DNA from: JBBQYD01 sp942493075
GTDB lineage: Bacteria > Verrucomicrobiota > Verrucomicrobiia > Limisphaerales > UBA8199
Direction of reading: 5' to 3'
Length of the DNA: 64,000 nucleotides
Assembly (NCBI GenBank): GCA_942493075.1
Contig: OW818681.1
Location: 6,262,001-6,326,000 of the forward strand
A program made the translations under genes and the position numbers. Of this stretch, positions 8,855 through 17,455 are shown piece after piece; position 1 is the first letter of the stretch, and every line of letters begins with the position of its first letter. The notes under the pieces are model-generated. The model saw nothing but the letters and a program-made list of their open reading frames with translations. It made no database searches and was not told the DNA's origin.

Positions 8855-9311
8855 GCGTGAATATTCAACAGCAGGAACGAGGGTAATTCAATGTAGAACG
8901 CAGAATCCCTGAATGGGCAATGGGTCCGTCTCATGGAAGGCGTGGCCCTGAGCCAGACAGGCAGAAAAGGCATGGCGGCCTGATTGCGCAGGCCGCCAAT
9001 GCCTCAAACCCAAGGAGTTGAAGAGTGCAGGTGCTGAGACCCACACCGACTAGCAGATTCTATGGAAGGACGATTCGCCAGGGCGTAGATTCCCATGGCG
9101 GGAGGTAAAAAAACCGATCTGCAATTGTAAACGTACACCGTCACGGTTGGGAGTAGAGCAAAGTATATACCAGACATTAAGTGAGTACGCTCTCCGGCGC
9201 CATCTGCCTAAGTGCTTGCAGGCCAGCAAGGGCTTAAAAATCACCCTGCCGGGGAAGCGTGAGGATCAACTGAAGGGGCAGCTTTGTCCCACCTTGCCGG
9301 TCCGGTTTGTC
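8855..9311. other. Gene-free gap with a terminator-like hairpin; possible small RNA
   Basis: No convincing coding frame is visible in these 457 bases; the frames here are short and Arg-rich or end in structured DNA. The hairpin at 8968-9004 ends minus-strand transcription. Since the nearest minus-strand gene stops 308 bases before it, either a long 3' UTR or an independent small RNA lies in 9005-9311. Confidence 0.4.
8968..9004 (-). terminator. Rho-independent terminator, minus strand
   Basis: Stem AGGCAT-GGCGGCCTG pairs with CAGGCCGCCAATGCCT (15 pairs with one bulged base) around a six-base loop. On the minus strand it is followed by TTTTCTG. It would end transcripts from the secreted-protein gene at 9312-10034 or from an RNA encoded in the gap. 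Confidence 0.6.
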
Positions 9312-10034
9312 CTATTCCGGGTCACGGATTGCCGGGGTTGTGCCTTTTGGCAATAGGTCCACCCGGGAGGGTTTTTCTTTGCGCCGGTCCGGCAGGAACA
9401 CGAGCTTTTTGCGTTCTACGGTGATCACGGTCTTGCTGGCGAGTGAGAGAGCACGCGTCGTTTCGATGCCCGTCAGATTCCAGCCGGCCATACTTGGCCG
9501 GAAGAAGTGTCTGGAGCCGGAAGTGTTAAAGCCAGGGAAGAGCCTGACCTTCAGGTGCTTCTTCAAATGCGGATAATAATCATCCCAGTTGCGATCGTTA
9601 TAGATGAAATGTGGCAGGTAGGGAGTGGTCTGGAGCCGTGCGTAGGTGGCGTGGTGCTCGATTGTGATCAATGGCTCCAGGGTATCCTCATCCGTATGCA
9701 GCAGGAGCAGTGGCGGTTGAAAGGTGGCTCGGATGGCTGAGTGAGCTTCCAGCGCTTCGATAGCAGTCAGCAGGGTGGGGGCTTCGTTGGTTAAAGGCAC
9801 CCGAATTCGCCGGAAGAAATAAAGCTCGTCGGTTGATCCGGGCATGAAGACGATGGCCTTCACCTCATCGTCGGGGGTTAGGGCCCGGAGCATGAGATCC
9901 ACGCAATTCGAGCGTGTGAGGATCGCGGTGGGCTCGGGCAGGGGCATGCGGTCCAAGGCCTGGCGCCACGTTTGCGCGGGGAGCGGGCAGGCCCAAGCCA
10001 GCCAAAGCAGCACCAGCAGCAGTGGGTTACGCAT
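9312..10034 (-). CDS. Secreted hypothetical protein
   Basis: A protein of 240 residues starting MRNPLLLVLLWLAWACPLPA, a clean signal peptide ending before QTWRQ. The rest alternates hydrophobic and charged residues with no recognised motif. The open frame continues upstream to 11138, but that part lies antisense to prfC and is rejected; ATGs at 10058 and 10034 are both possible, and the latter begins the signal peptide. Divergent from prfC. Function unknown. Confidence 0.65.
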   Translation of the reverse strand: MRNPLLLVLLWLAWACPLPAQTWRQALDRMPLPEPTAILTRSNCVDLMLRALTPDDEVKAIVFMPGSTDELYFFRRIRVPLTNEAPTLLTAIEALEAHSAIRATFQPPLLLLHTDEDTLEPLITIEHHATYARLQTTPYLPHFIYNDRNWDDYYPHLKKHLKVRLFPGFNTSGSRHFFRPSMAGWNLTGIETTRALSLASKTVITVERKKLVFLPDRRKEKPSRVDLLPKGTTPAIRDPE

Positions 10035-10148
10035 AGATGTTTGTTGCCCGTCATTCATAGTCCAATGTCTGTTTACGTTCCACATGTCCGCATGCTTTAC
10101 GCAAGCCTTTTCATTAGGTACCTTGTTCTCTTTTGAGTCTGAAGAGTC

Positions 10149-11753
10149 ATGCAGTCCATTGAACAGGAAATTAAACGGCGTCGCACGTTTGCGATCATTT
10201 CGCATCCCGATGCCGGCAAAACCACGCTGACAGAGAAGTTTCTGCTCTACGGCGGGGCGGTGCAGTTGGCCGGCTCGGTCACTGCCCGCAAAACGCAGCG
10301 CGCCACCACATCCGATTGGATGGAACTGGAGCGGCAGCGCGGTATTTCCGTGAGTTCCACGGTGCTGCAATTCGAGTATCGCGGTTATTGCGTCAACCTG
10401 CTGGACACTCCCGGCCATAAAGATTTCTCGGAAGATACCTACCGGGTGCTCACCGCTGTGGATGCCGCAGTGATGGTGATCGATGCAGGCAAAGGTATTG
10501 AGACCCAGACTCGCAAGCTGTTTGAGGTCTGCCGCCAGCGTGGCATTCCCATTTTCACGTTCATGAACAAGATGGATCGGCCGGCGCGCGACCCGTTGTC
10601 GCTTCTGGACGAGCTGGAACGGGTGCTGGGCATCGCGGCGTTTCCAGTCAACTGGCCCCTGGGCGATGGACCAGACTTTCGCGGCGTGTACGACCGCAAA
10701 GGGAATCTGGTGCACTTTTTCGAGCGTGTGCCGGGAGGCGAATACCGGGCACCGGTTTCTGTCCACGGCCTGGACGATGAGGTAGTCCGCGAGCAGATGA
10801 AGGTCGATACCTACAATCGGACGGTCGAAGAGCTCGACATGCTGCAAGGGGCCGGGGCGGAATTCGATCACGCGGCGATTCTGGCCGGCAAGCTCACGCC
10901 GGTATTTTTTGGCAGCGCGGTCAACAATTTCGGCGTGCAACTCCTGCTCGATTCCTTCATGGAATTGGCGCCGCCGCCGCATCCGCGCACAGCGGATGGC
11001 CAGGTTGTGCAGCCGGACGGCAACTTCTCCGGGTTCATTTTCAAGATCCAGGCCAACATGGATCCCAAGCACCGGGATCGGCTGGCATTCGTCCGCATCT
11101 GCTCCGGAAGGTTTGAGCGCGACATGACCGTAACGCATACACGCACCGGCAAGAAGGTGCGTCTCTCGAGTTCACACAAAGTTTTTGGACGCGACCGCGA
11201 GACGATTGATGAAGCGTATCCCGGCGACGTGTTGGGGTTGGTTGGACACAACGATTTCCGGATTGGCGATACCCTGGCTGAGGATGCCAAGTTAGTTTAT
11301 AAGGAAATTCCGCGGTTCACTCCGGAGTGTTTTGCCTGGCTGCAAAGCCCGAGCACCGCCCAGTTCAAACGGTTTCGTGAAGGTCTGGACCAGCTTTTGC
11401 AGGAAGGCGTGGTGCAGGCGTTTTTAATGAAGGATTCCGTTCAGCGCGTGCCGTTGCTGGGAGCAGTCGGGCCGCTGCAATTCGAAGTCGTCCAGTACCG
11501 CATGCAGACGGAGTACGGAGCGGAATCACGTCTCGAATCTTCGCCGTGGAAAGTCATTCGTTGGGTGGGACCTGAAGGCCAACCGCCAGACGAAACCGGT
11601 CTGCCGACGGGAGCGCGTCTCGGGACCGACGCCGCCGGAAATGTGGTGGTGCTATTTCAGGATCAATGGAGTTGCGAGTTTTTCGAGGGGCGCAACCCGA
11701 AAGTGAAATTGCAGGTCCTGCCGCCCGGCTCAATCCTGCAGCCCGCGGAATAA
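10149..11753 (+). CDS. prfC: Peptide chain release factor 3
   Basis: GTPase that recycles RF1/RF2 after peptide release. At 534 residues it has the family length. G1 is SHPDAGKTTLTEKFLLYGG, G3 is DTPGHKDFSEDTYR, and G4 is FMNKMDRPARDP, all RF3-typical. The domain II and III signatures (FIFKIQANMDPKHRDRLAFV; PLLGAVGPLQFEVVQYRM) follow. It converges with the DUF192 lipoprotein gene, leaving 15 bp between stops. Confidence 0.97.
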   Translation: MQSIEQEIKRRRTFAIISHPDAGKTTLTEKFLLYGGAVQLAGSVTARKTQRATTSDWMELERQRGISVSSTVLQFEYRGYCVNLLDTPGHKDFSEDTYRVLTAVDAAVMVIDAGKGIETQTRKLFEVCRQRGIPIFTFMNKMDRPARDPLSLLDELERVLGIAAFPVNWPLGDGPDFRGVYDRKGNLVHFFERVPGGEYRAPVSVHGLDDEVVREQMKVDTYNRTVEELDMLQGAGAEFDHAAILAGKLTPVFFGSAVNNFGVQLLLDSFMELAPPPHPRTADGQVVQPDGNFSGFIFKIQANMDPKHRDRLAFVRICSGRFERDMTVTHTRTGKKVRLSSSHKVFGRDRETIDEAYPGDVLGLVGHNDFRIGDTLAEDAKLVYKEIPRFTPECFAWLQSPSTAQFKRFREGLDQLLQEGVVQAFLMKDSVQRVPLLGAVGPLQFEVVQYRMQTEYGAESRLESSPWKVIRWVGPEGQPPDETGLPTGARLGTDAAGNVVVLFQDQWSCEFFEGRNPKVKLQVLPPGSILQPAE

Positions 11754-11768
11754 TAGCGAACTGGCGGA

Positions 11769-12347
11769 CTATTCCAGGGGGAAGAAGGTCTCCATGAGGC
11801 TGCCCTTTTCGGTGCGCACAGCAGCGCCGGGGGCGATCTTATGCCTTTCAAACCAGCCTTGGCGCGTTTCCAGAACGAAACGAATGTTATCGCTTTCGGC
11901 TATCACTGAATTCGTGTCATACGGCTGTAGATCGTGGATCTCCTGGATGATGCCATCCGGATCAATATAGGCGGCCGAAAGTGGCAGCGGAGTGTTCATC
12001 ATCCAAAACGAAACCTGCCGGGTGACTGGCATTGCGAAGAGCATTGCTTCATTCTCAGCCATGTTCGTGCGGAACATCATTCCGGTCATCAATTCTTCGG
12101 GCGCGACTGCCATTTCAGTAACCAATTCTTCAGGGCCGACCCACAGCTTAATGGTCTTGAGACGGGCCTGGGCGCGCGTGGGCAACTGGGGAACCGGCTG
12201 GCTCTGGGGAAGTGGCGGAGTCGAATCATCACAGCCCATCGCTCCGATCCCAATCAAGCCTGTGAGGGCGAGGGCGGTCCATGCCCGGCAGCAGCGCCTG
12301 ATCAGGTTCGGGTCGAACTTTGAGCGGAATAAAGAAAGGACTCTCAT
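11769..12347 (-). CDS. DUF192 lipoprotein
   Basis: A 192-residue protein. An N-terminal charged/hydrophobic leader ends in the lipobox IGAMGC (Cys about residue 39), indicating a lipid-anchored envelope protein. The C-terminal 120 residues match DUF192: GMMFRTNMAENEAMLFAM, SFWMMNTPLPLSAAYID, GIIQEIHDL, and the FVLETRQGWFERHKI end. DUF192 proteins are small, extracytoplasmic and of unproven function. It follows the TPR-LysM gene by five bases, so the two are very likely co-transcribed. Confidence 0.9.
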   Translation of the reverse strand: MRVLSLFRSKFDPNLIRRCCRAWTALALTGLIGIGAMGCDDSTPPLPQSQPVPQLPTRAQARLKTIKLWVGPEELVTEMAVAPEELMTGMMFRTNMAENEAMLFAMPVTRQVSFWMMNTPLPLSAAYIDPDGIIQEIHDLQPYDTNSVIAESDNIRFVLETRQGWFERHKIAPGAAVRTEKGSLMETFFPLE

Positions 12348-12352
12348 AAAAA

Positions 12353-13240
12353 TCAGGATGCCGGGATCTTCAAGACCGTTCCCACTTTCATCCTGCGCGC
12401 GTCGACGCGGGGATTTAGAGCCATGAGCGAATTAACGCTCACACCGTATCGCCGGGCAATGATGGTTGGGGTTTCACCACTTTTGACGGTATGCGTGCGA
12501 TAGCTTGGCGTGGGGACTGGTGTCGAACGCACTGGGTCAGGCAAGGGTGTGATCATGCGCCCATTCGGAGTTGTGTATGTGCGGGCAGGCACGCTGAGAG
12601 CTGGCGTCTGCTGTGTTTCAGCGGCTCGGGGAGTTGTGAGCGCTGATGACTGTTGTTGGCTGCGTGCGAGCGCCTGTGCTTGTGCCTGCGCCTGCGCTGC
12701 GCGTGCTGCTTCAACCTGTGAAGCCAATGCCTGGGCCGCGATCTGGTTGCTCCAGTTTTGGAGCTGTGTGGCATACGTGCGCCATTTTGCCAGCTCCTCT
12801 TTCAATCGCTTGTTTTCTTCGATCAGGTTCTCAAACTCGCGCTGGAGTGTTTGAGTGACTGGCCCCAGTGAAACCGTGCGCGCCAACTCTTGTTTGCATG
12901 CGATGATGCGGCCTTTAACCGTATCCTGGTTGTTCGCGTTGGGACGCAGGCGGAGGTAGCTCTCGTAATGATAAATGGCCGCGGCGGGGTCCGGCTCTTT
13001 CTCATACAACTGTCCCAACTGGTAGTTGGCCTCCGCATGGCGCGGGTTGATTTCCAGCGTTTTTTGAAAACTCTCGATGGCTCCCTTGTAATCCAGGTCG
13101 CGGACCCGATTGCGTCCCTCGATGAACTGCGGCTCCCGTTCCTCATCGAGAGGATCCTGCCCCGAATCCAGGCAGCCGCACAGCAAACACGCGAGCACGA
13201 GCAGCATCGCGCTTACAGACCGGCTAACCAAAAAATTCAT
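12353..13240 (-). CDS. TPR and LysM lipoprotein
   Basis: A 295-residue protein with lipobox LACLLCGC near residue 23, two to three TPR-like helices (RVRDLDYKGAIESFQKTLEINPRHAEANYQL region), a charged coiled-coil linker (QREFENLIEENKRLKEELAKW), an Ala/Gln-rich low-complexity stretch, and a C-terminal LysM domain (HTVKSGETPTIIARRYGVSV to VGTVLKIP). LysM binds peptidoglycan, so the protein probably bridges outer membrane or periplasm and cell wall. It is the first gene of a pair with the DUF192 lipoprotein. Confidence 0.9.
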   Translation of the reverse strand: MNFLVSRSVSAMLLVLACLLCGCLDSGQDPLDEEREPQFIEGRNRVRDLDYKGAIESFQKTLEINPRHAEANYQLGQLYEKEPDPAAAIYHYESYLRLRPNANNQDTVKGRIIACKQELARTVSLGPVTQTLQREFENLIEENKRLKEELAKWRTYATQLQNWSNQIAAQALASQVEAARAAQAQAQAQALARSQQQSSALTTPRAAETQQTPALSVPARTYTTPNGRMITPLPDPVRSTPVPTPSYRTHTVKSGETPTIIARRYGVSVNSLMALNPRVDARRMKVGTVLKIPAS

Positions 13241-13337
13241 AGAGGAGCGATCCTAACCGATGCGCCCGCAACATTCAATGATGAGCGGGATGAAAGGATG
13301 ATAGCTGCCGCTTCGCGGGCTTGCAGATCACGGTGAA

Positions 13338-15617
13338 TTGCGTCAAGTTACAGACTTGAACGCTAGCCAACTTTGCCTCGCTCTGGTCGCGGCCGCCTCC
13401 TTCCAGGCACTCGCCGTCGATGCTCCCTTCATCTCCAATTCCCGTATCCAGATCGCCCTGGATCAGCATTCTGGCGCCGTGCAGAAACTGCGCGACTCCA
13501 AATCCGGTTTCGATTTCCTGGCGGCAGCCCAGACCCGGGCGTCTCTCTGGCATCTGGAGCTTGCCGGCAAAAACCAGTTCCTTACTGCCACGAATGCGCG
13601 GAGTTTCCATTGGGAACGCGCGCCCGGCAAACCCTCCGGGCTCGACCTGGTGTGGCAGGATTTTGGCCCGCAGTATTCCGGGGTGCGCGTCACAGCACAG
13701 GTGCGGCTGGACGCCAGGGAACCTTTGAGCCGCTGGCAAATACAGGTCGCGGGGCTCACTAATGGGCAGTTGGTGAAGGCGCGTTTCCCACAGGTGGCAA
13801 ATCTCGCAACGCAACAAGCCGAGCGTGTCGCGGTGCCCATGTGGATGGGGCAACTGATGAATGACCCGCGCCAGACGCTGCCCGGTCGCGACAAGAAGGG
13901 GCTGCGTCACGAATGGGCCTATCCGGGTTTGCTTTCCCTGCAATGCATGGCGCTGTACGCAGAGGGTGGCACGGGGTTATACCTGGCGGCGGATGATACG
14001 TCGGCCTATCGAAAGACGTTTGCGATCACAGCCGGAAGCACTGGTGCGTTATCCTGCGACGTCTCGCATTTGCCGGAGATGGGTTCCGGGGCGGGTACGG
14101 ATTGGCAGCTCCCTTACAAGGTCGTCCTGGGGACGTTTCAAGGTGATTGGGTGACTGCGGCAGAACGCTACCGTTCCTGGGCAACGAACCAGGTCTGGGC
14201 CAAACAGAGCCGTCTGGCTCAAGGCCAAGTGCCCCAATGGATTTTGGATACCGGCCTTTGGGTGTGGAATCGGGGTCGTTCAGCCCAGGTGCTTGATCCG
14301 GCGCTTTCTCTACAGGCGCGCCTGGACCTGCCGGTGAGTGTGTTCTGGCATTGGTGGCATGGCTGTTCCTATGACGCCGGGTTCCCGGAATACCTCCCTC
14401 CGCGGGAAGGCACGGCGCCATTCATCAATGCGATGTCGAATGCGCACGCGCATGATGTGCGCGCGCTGGTGTACATGAACCAGCGACTTTGGGGAATTAC
14501 GACCGATAGCTGGACGAATCAAAACGCGGAACGCTGGGCGGTAAAGGGGACTGATAACCGGATTCATCCGGAGGTGTACAACACGTTCACCGGGCAGGCG
14601 TGTGTTTCCATGTGCATGGGCACACCATTCTGGCGGGACACCTACGCGGGGCTGGCCGAGCAAGCGGTGAAGGAACTAGGCGTGGACGGCATTTACATGG
14701 ATCAAGCGTGCACGAGCCTCGCTTGTTATGATCCGGCGCATAACCACCCGCGCGGCGGCGGAGCGTATTGGATACAGGGATTTCGGACGATGTCGCAGGA
14801 TATACGCCAGCGGGTGAGTGGTTCGGGCGGTGGGGCGCGCATCGGTTTAGCGGGAGAAGGTTGTGGTGAACCCTGGCTGCCTTACCTCGATCTGATGCTT
14901 TCGCTGCAAGTGAGCAAGGAACGTTATGCAGCACCCGATGGCTGGGAGACGATCCCGTTCTTCCACGCTGTTTACCACGCCTACGCGGTTCTGTATGGAA
15001 ACTATTCCTCGCTCACCATGCCCCCTTACGACGACCTCTGGCCTGAGCAGTTTGCCCCGAGGGAACCGTTGAAATTGCTCGATGAAAAATTCTCACGCCA
15101 GTTTTTGATGGAGCAGGCGCGCGCGTTTGTTTGGGGCCAGCAGCCGACAGTTGCTAATTTCCAACCGAGCCACCTGGAAAGCCGCCGCACGGAGATGGAT
15201 TACGTGTTGAACCTGGCGCGCATCCGAAAACAGGCGGGCGAGTATCTCCTGCGCGGTTCTTACCTGAGACCTCCGGAAATGGGAATCCTGGCTGCGGAGC
15301 TGGACATGTCGCGTCTCTCCATTTACGCGGGGCAGCAGGGCGGGTTGACCAGCTTCAGGCAGAGTTTTCCCCTCGTTTTTGTGGGTGGCTGGCGCGCGCC
15401 TGGCGGTCGGGTGGCGCTGGCTTTTGCGAGCACTGCCGACCAAGCGGTACCCTTGAGATTCAAGGTCGATACACGGTATTACGGCCTTTCAAAACGCCCA
15501 CAAATGAGCCGTCTGGATGCTAAGGGTCGAACAAGCCTCGGTCGCATGGCCCGCGGAGGCGAGGTCAATCTTGAGCTGCCTGCGCGGGGAGCCTGCCTGA
15601 TCGAGTTTGAGGATTGA
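13338..15617 (+). CDS. DUF6259 domain protein, probable secreted glycoside hydrolase
   Basis: A 759-residue protein with a hydrophobic N-terminal segment (LCLALVAAASFQALA) consistent with export. The middle has the look of a (beta/alpha)8 hydrolase: WHWWHGCSYDAGFPEYLPP, RALVYMNQRLWG, a Cys-containing GIYMDQACTSLACYDP stretch and GLAGEGCGEPWLP. Proteins with this layout carry DUF6259 and are abundant in Verrucomicrobiota. The start is a TTG at 13338 without a visible ribosome site, so the N terminus is uncertain. It converges with the metallophosphoesterase gene with only six bases between stops. The substrate is unknown; a polysaccharide is inferred. Confidence 0.75.
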   Translation: MRQVTDLNASQLCLALVAAASFQALAVDAPFISNSRIQIALDQHSGAVQKLRDSKSGFDFLAAAQTRASLWHLELAGKNQFLTATNARSFHWERAPGKPSGLDLVWQDFGPQYSGVRVTAQVRLDAREPLSRWQIQVAGLTNGQLVKARFPQVANLATQQAERVAVPMWMGQLMNDPRQTLPGRDKKGLRHEWAYPGLLSLQCMALYAEGGTGLYLAADDTSAYRKTFAITAGSTGALSCDVSHLPEMGSGAGTDWQLPYKVVLGTFQGDWVTAAERYRSWATNQVWAKQSRLAQGQVPQWILDTGLWVWNRGRSAQVLDPALSLQARLDLPVSVFWHWWHGCSYDAGFPEYLPPREGTAPFINAMSNAHAHDVRALVYMNQRLWGITTDSWTNQNAERWAVKGTDNRIHPEVYNTFTGQACVSMCMGTPFWRDTYAGLAEQAVKELGVDGIYMDQACTSLACYDPAHNHPRGGGAYWIQGFRTMSQDIRQRVSGSGGGARIGLAGEGCGEPWLPYLDLMLSLQVSKERYAAPDGWETIPFFHAVYHAYAVLYGNYSSLTMPPYDDLWPEQFAPREPLKLLDEKFSRQFLMEQARAFVWGQQPTVANFQPSHLESRRTEMDYVLNLARIRKQAGEYLLRGSYLRPPEMGILAAELDMSRLSIYAGQQGGLTSFRQSFPLVFVGGWRAPGGRVALAFASTADQAVPLRFKVDTRYYGLSKRPQMSRLDAKGRTSLGRMARGGEVNLELPARGACLIEFED

Positions 15618-15623
15618 GTGCAG

Positions 15624-16454
15624 CTACTGCGTGAGCGGCACAAAGTGGTGTTCCGGCGCGCGATCCTTGCCGATGCGCCACACACGGAAGCCGTGGGGGC
15701 GCTTGTCGAAATTCTCACTCGTGGTTTCTGAGGCCACGATGGGGATGCCTTCGTACTCGAGCAGGAGAGTTTTGTGTGCGTGCCCCACGAGAACGGCTAC
15801 CACGCCAGCCCTCTGGAATAGATCCAGGAGCTCGTTGCGTTTTTCCGGCGCGAGGTTGAAGTAAGCTTCAGGCTCATCCGGCGTCTGCTCAAAAGGCGGG
15901 TAATGGCAAACCACAACGATGGGCAGCCGCTTCCTGGAGGCCTTCTCCAAAGCCCGTTTGAACCAGGCGTCGTGCCGGGCAGATTCAGTGGCAAGATTGG
16001 TCTTCCAAAGCTGGGAGTTGGCGACGACGAAAGCAATTCCCTTGTGTGTGAACGAGAAATAATCCTTCCCGATTTGTTTGCGATAAGCGTCGAGGCTCCC
16101 GGGGGTGGGCGTGTTGCCGATGTCATGGTTCCCCGGCGTGCAGTAAACAGGCATCTGCAGTCTGGCTTTGGCCGCATTGAAATCAGCAAAGGACTTCGTG
16201 TCTGGCTTGTTGACCATATCGCCGCAGATGACCACGAGATCCGGCTGGAGATCATTAATTTGCCGGACGGCTTGATCGAGCCGTGCGAGTTCCGCCTGGT
16301 AATCTTTGAAGCCGATCTGCGGATCACAGAGCTGCACAAAGGTGAACTCGCTTGATGCGCCAGAAGCGCCCGGGCTGCGGCAGCCTGTGATTGCCAGAGC
16401 GGCCAATACGAGGGTTAAGGAACAAAACCAGCGGATGAGTTTGGATGCTTTCAT
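15624..16454 (-). CDS. Metallophosphoesterase lipoprotein
   Basis: A 276-residue protein with leader and lipobox AITGC, then the calcineurin-like metal site in order: FVQLCDPQIGF (DxQ in place of the usual DxH), VVICGDMVN, CTPGNHDIG, VVCHYPPF, LVGHAHK. The DxQ variant is typical of the CPPED1-like branch. It probably hydrolyses a phosphoester in the periplasm. Its ATG overlaps the thiM stop by four bases, so the two are co-transcribed, though the link to thiamine is not obvious. Confidence 0.92.
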   Translation of the reverse strand: MKASKLIRWFCSLTLVLAALAITGCRSPGASGASSEFTFVQLCDPQIGFKDYQAELARLDQAVRQINDLQPDLVVICGDMVNKPDTKSFADFNAAKARLQMPVYCTPGNHDIGNTPTPGSLDAYRKQIGKDYFSFTHKGIAFVVANSQLWKTNLATESARHDAWFKRALEKASRKRLPIVVVCHYPPFEQTPDEPEAYFNLAPEKRNELLDLFQRAGVVAVLVGHAHKTLLLEYEGIPIVASETTSENFDKRPHGFRVWRIGKDRAPEHHFVPLTQ

Positions 16455-17260
16455 ACGGTTCGCGTCTGAATCTTCTGACGGTGAGTTACAGTGTTCTCAT
16501 CTAACGAATATAGAGAGTCAAAAAGGTATTGCTTGAAGGAAGCAGGTCCGGTGCAAAGTGCGTGGGCCGCCGCTAATTCAGCCGCGATTTCGTAGCAGAC
16601 AAGTGCGCTGGCCGTAGCGGCCACGTAATCTTTTTCAACGGCCGCAAAGGCGCCAATAACGGACGCCGCCATGCAACCGGTGCCTACGACTGCGGTCATC
16701 AGCTCGTGCCCGTTATCGACCAGAACCGCGGAGGTGGAATTCACCACGATATCCTGTTTGCCGGTGATTACCACGGTTGCGTTGTGGTGCCTGGCCAGGC
16801 CACACGCAAGCGTTACCAGGTTGGAATGGACTTCGGCGGCATCCACGCCACGGGTGTGCACATCCTGCCCGGCCAGGCGTGCGATCTCGGACTGGTTGCC
16901 TTTGATAATGTCGATGCGGCAGTCCCGGAGCAGGTTTTGACATTGCTCATCGCGCATGCGGGTGGCGCCGGCGCCACAGGCGTCGAGCACGACAGGGATG
17001 CCGCGTTGATTGGCAGCTTGTGCGGCCAGCCGCATGGAATCCACAAATTCGGCAGTAAGCGTGCCGATATTCAGCACGAGCGCGGATGCGATCTGGACCA
17101 TGTCTTTCATTTCCTCCGGTGCATGTGCCATAACCGGCGAAGCGCCCAAAGTTTTGACCACCTGCGCGCAATCATAGATGGTGACCCAATTGGTCAGGTG
17201 ATGGACGACCGGTTTTTGGGAACGGACACGCGTGAGCAGTTGTGCTGGGGAAAAGTTCAT
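16451..17260 (-). CDS. thiM: Hydroxyethylthiazole kinase
   Basis: Phosphorylates 4-methyl-5-(2-hydroxyethyl)thiazole in thiamine salvage. The protein is 269 residues when started at the ATG at 17260 (MNFSPAQLLTRVRS). Family features: VHHLTNWVTIYDCAQVVKTLGASPVMAHAPEEM, the PVVLDACGAGATRMR loop, IIKGNQSEI, and TAVVGTGCMAASVIGAF with the catalytic Cys. The open frame runs to 17359, but the upstream part lacks family similarity. No other thi gene and no TPP riboswitch were seen here, so this may serve salvage alone. Confidence 0.95.
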   Translation of the reverse strand: MNFSPAQLLTRVRSQKPVVHHLTNWVTIYDCAQVVKTLGASPVMAHAPEEMKDMVQIASALVLNIGTLTAEFVDSMRLAAQAANQRGIPVVLDACGAGATRMRDEQCQNLLRDCRIDIIKGNQSEIARLAGQDVHTRGVDAAEVHSNLVTLACGLARHHNATVVITGKQDIVVNSTSAVLVDNGHELMTAVVGTGCMAASVIGAFAAVEKDYVAATASALVCYEIAAELAAAHALCTGPASFKQYLFDSLYSLDENTVTHRQKIQTRTV

Positions 17261-17455
17261 ACGACTCAGTAAACCGCGGGGCCGCCCGCCTGAAAAAGAC
17301 GCTGTGACTGGACCATTCTCATCGGCTCGGAACGTGGCGCAAGCATCGAAATTTGGCAATGGATTTAAAATAGCTTGTCTCGCCGCACTCGCTCAGTAGT
17401 ATATGAGGAGCACTCGCAGATCGTTGAAAGTTGTAATAGCAGCGGCTAACCGCGT

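Noticed and set aside
9312..11138. A 608-codon minus-strand frame spanning 9312-11138
   Set aside because: The part beyond 10058 lies antisense to prfC, whose product is clearly conserved. Only 9312-10034, with a signal peptide, is kept.
17261..17455. TPP riboswitch upstream of thiM
   Set aside because: No CUGAGA or conserved thi-box segments are visible on the minus strand.
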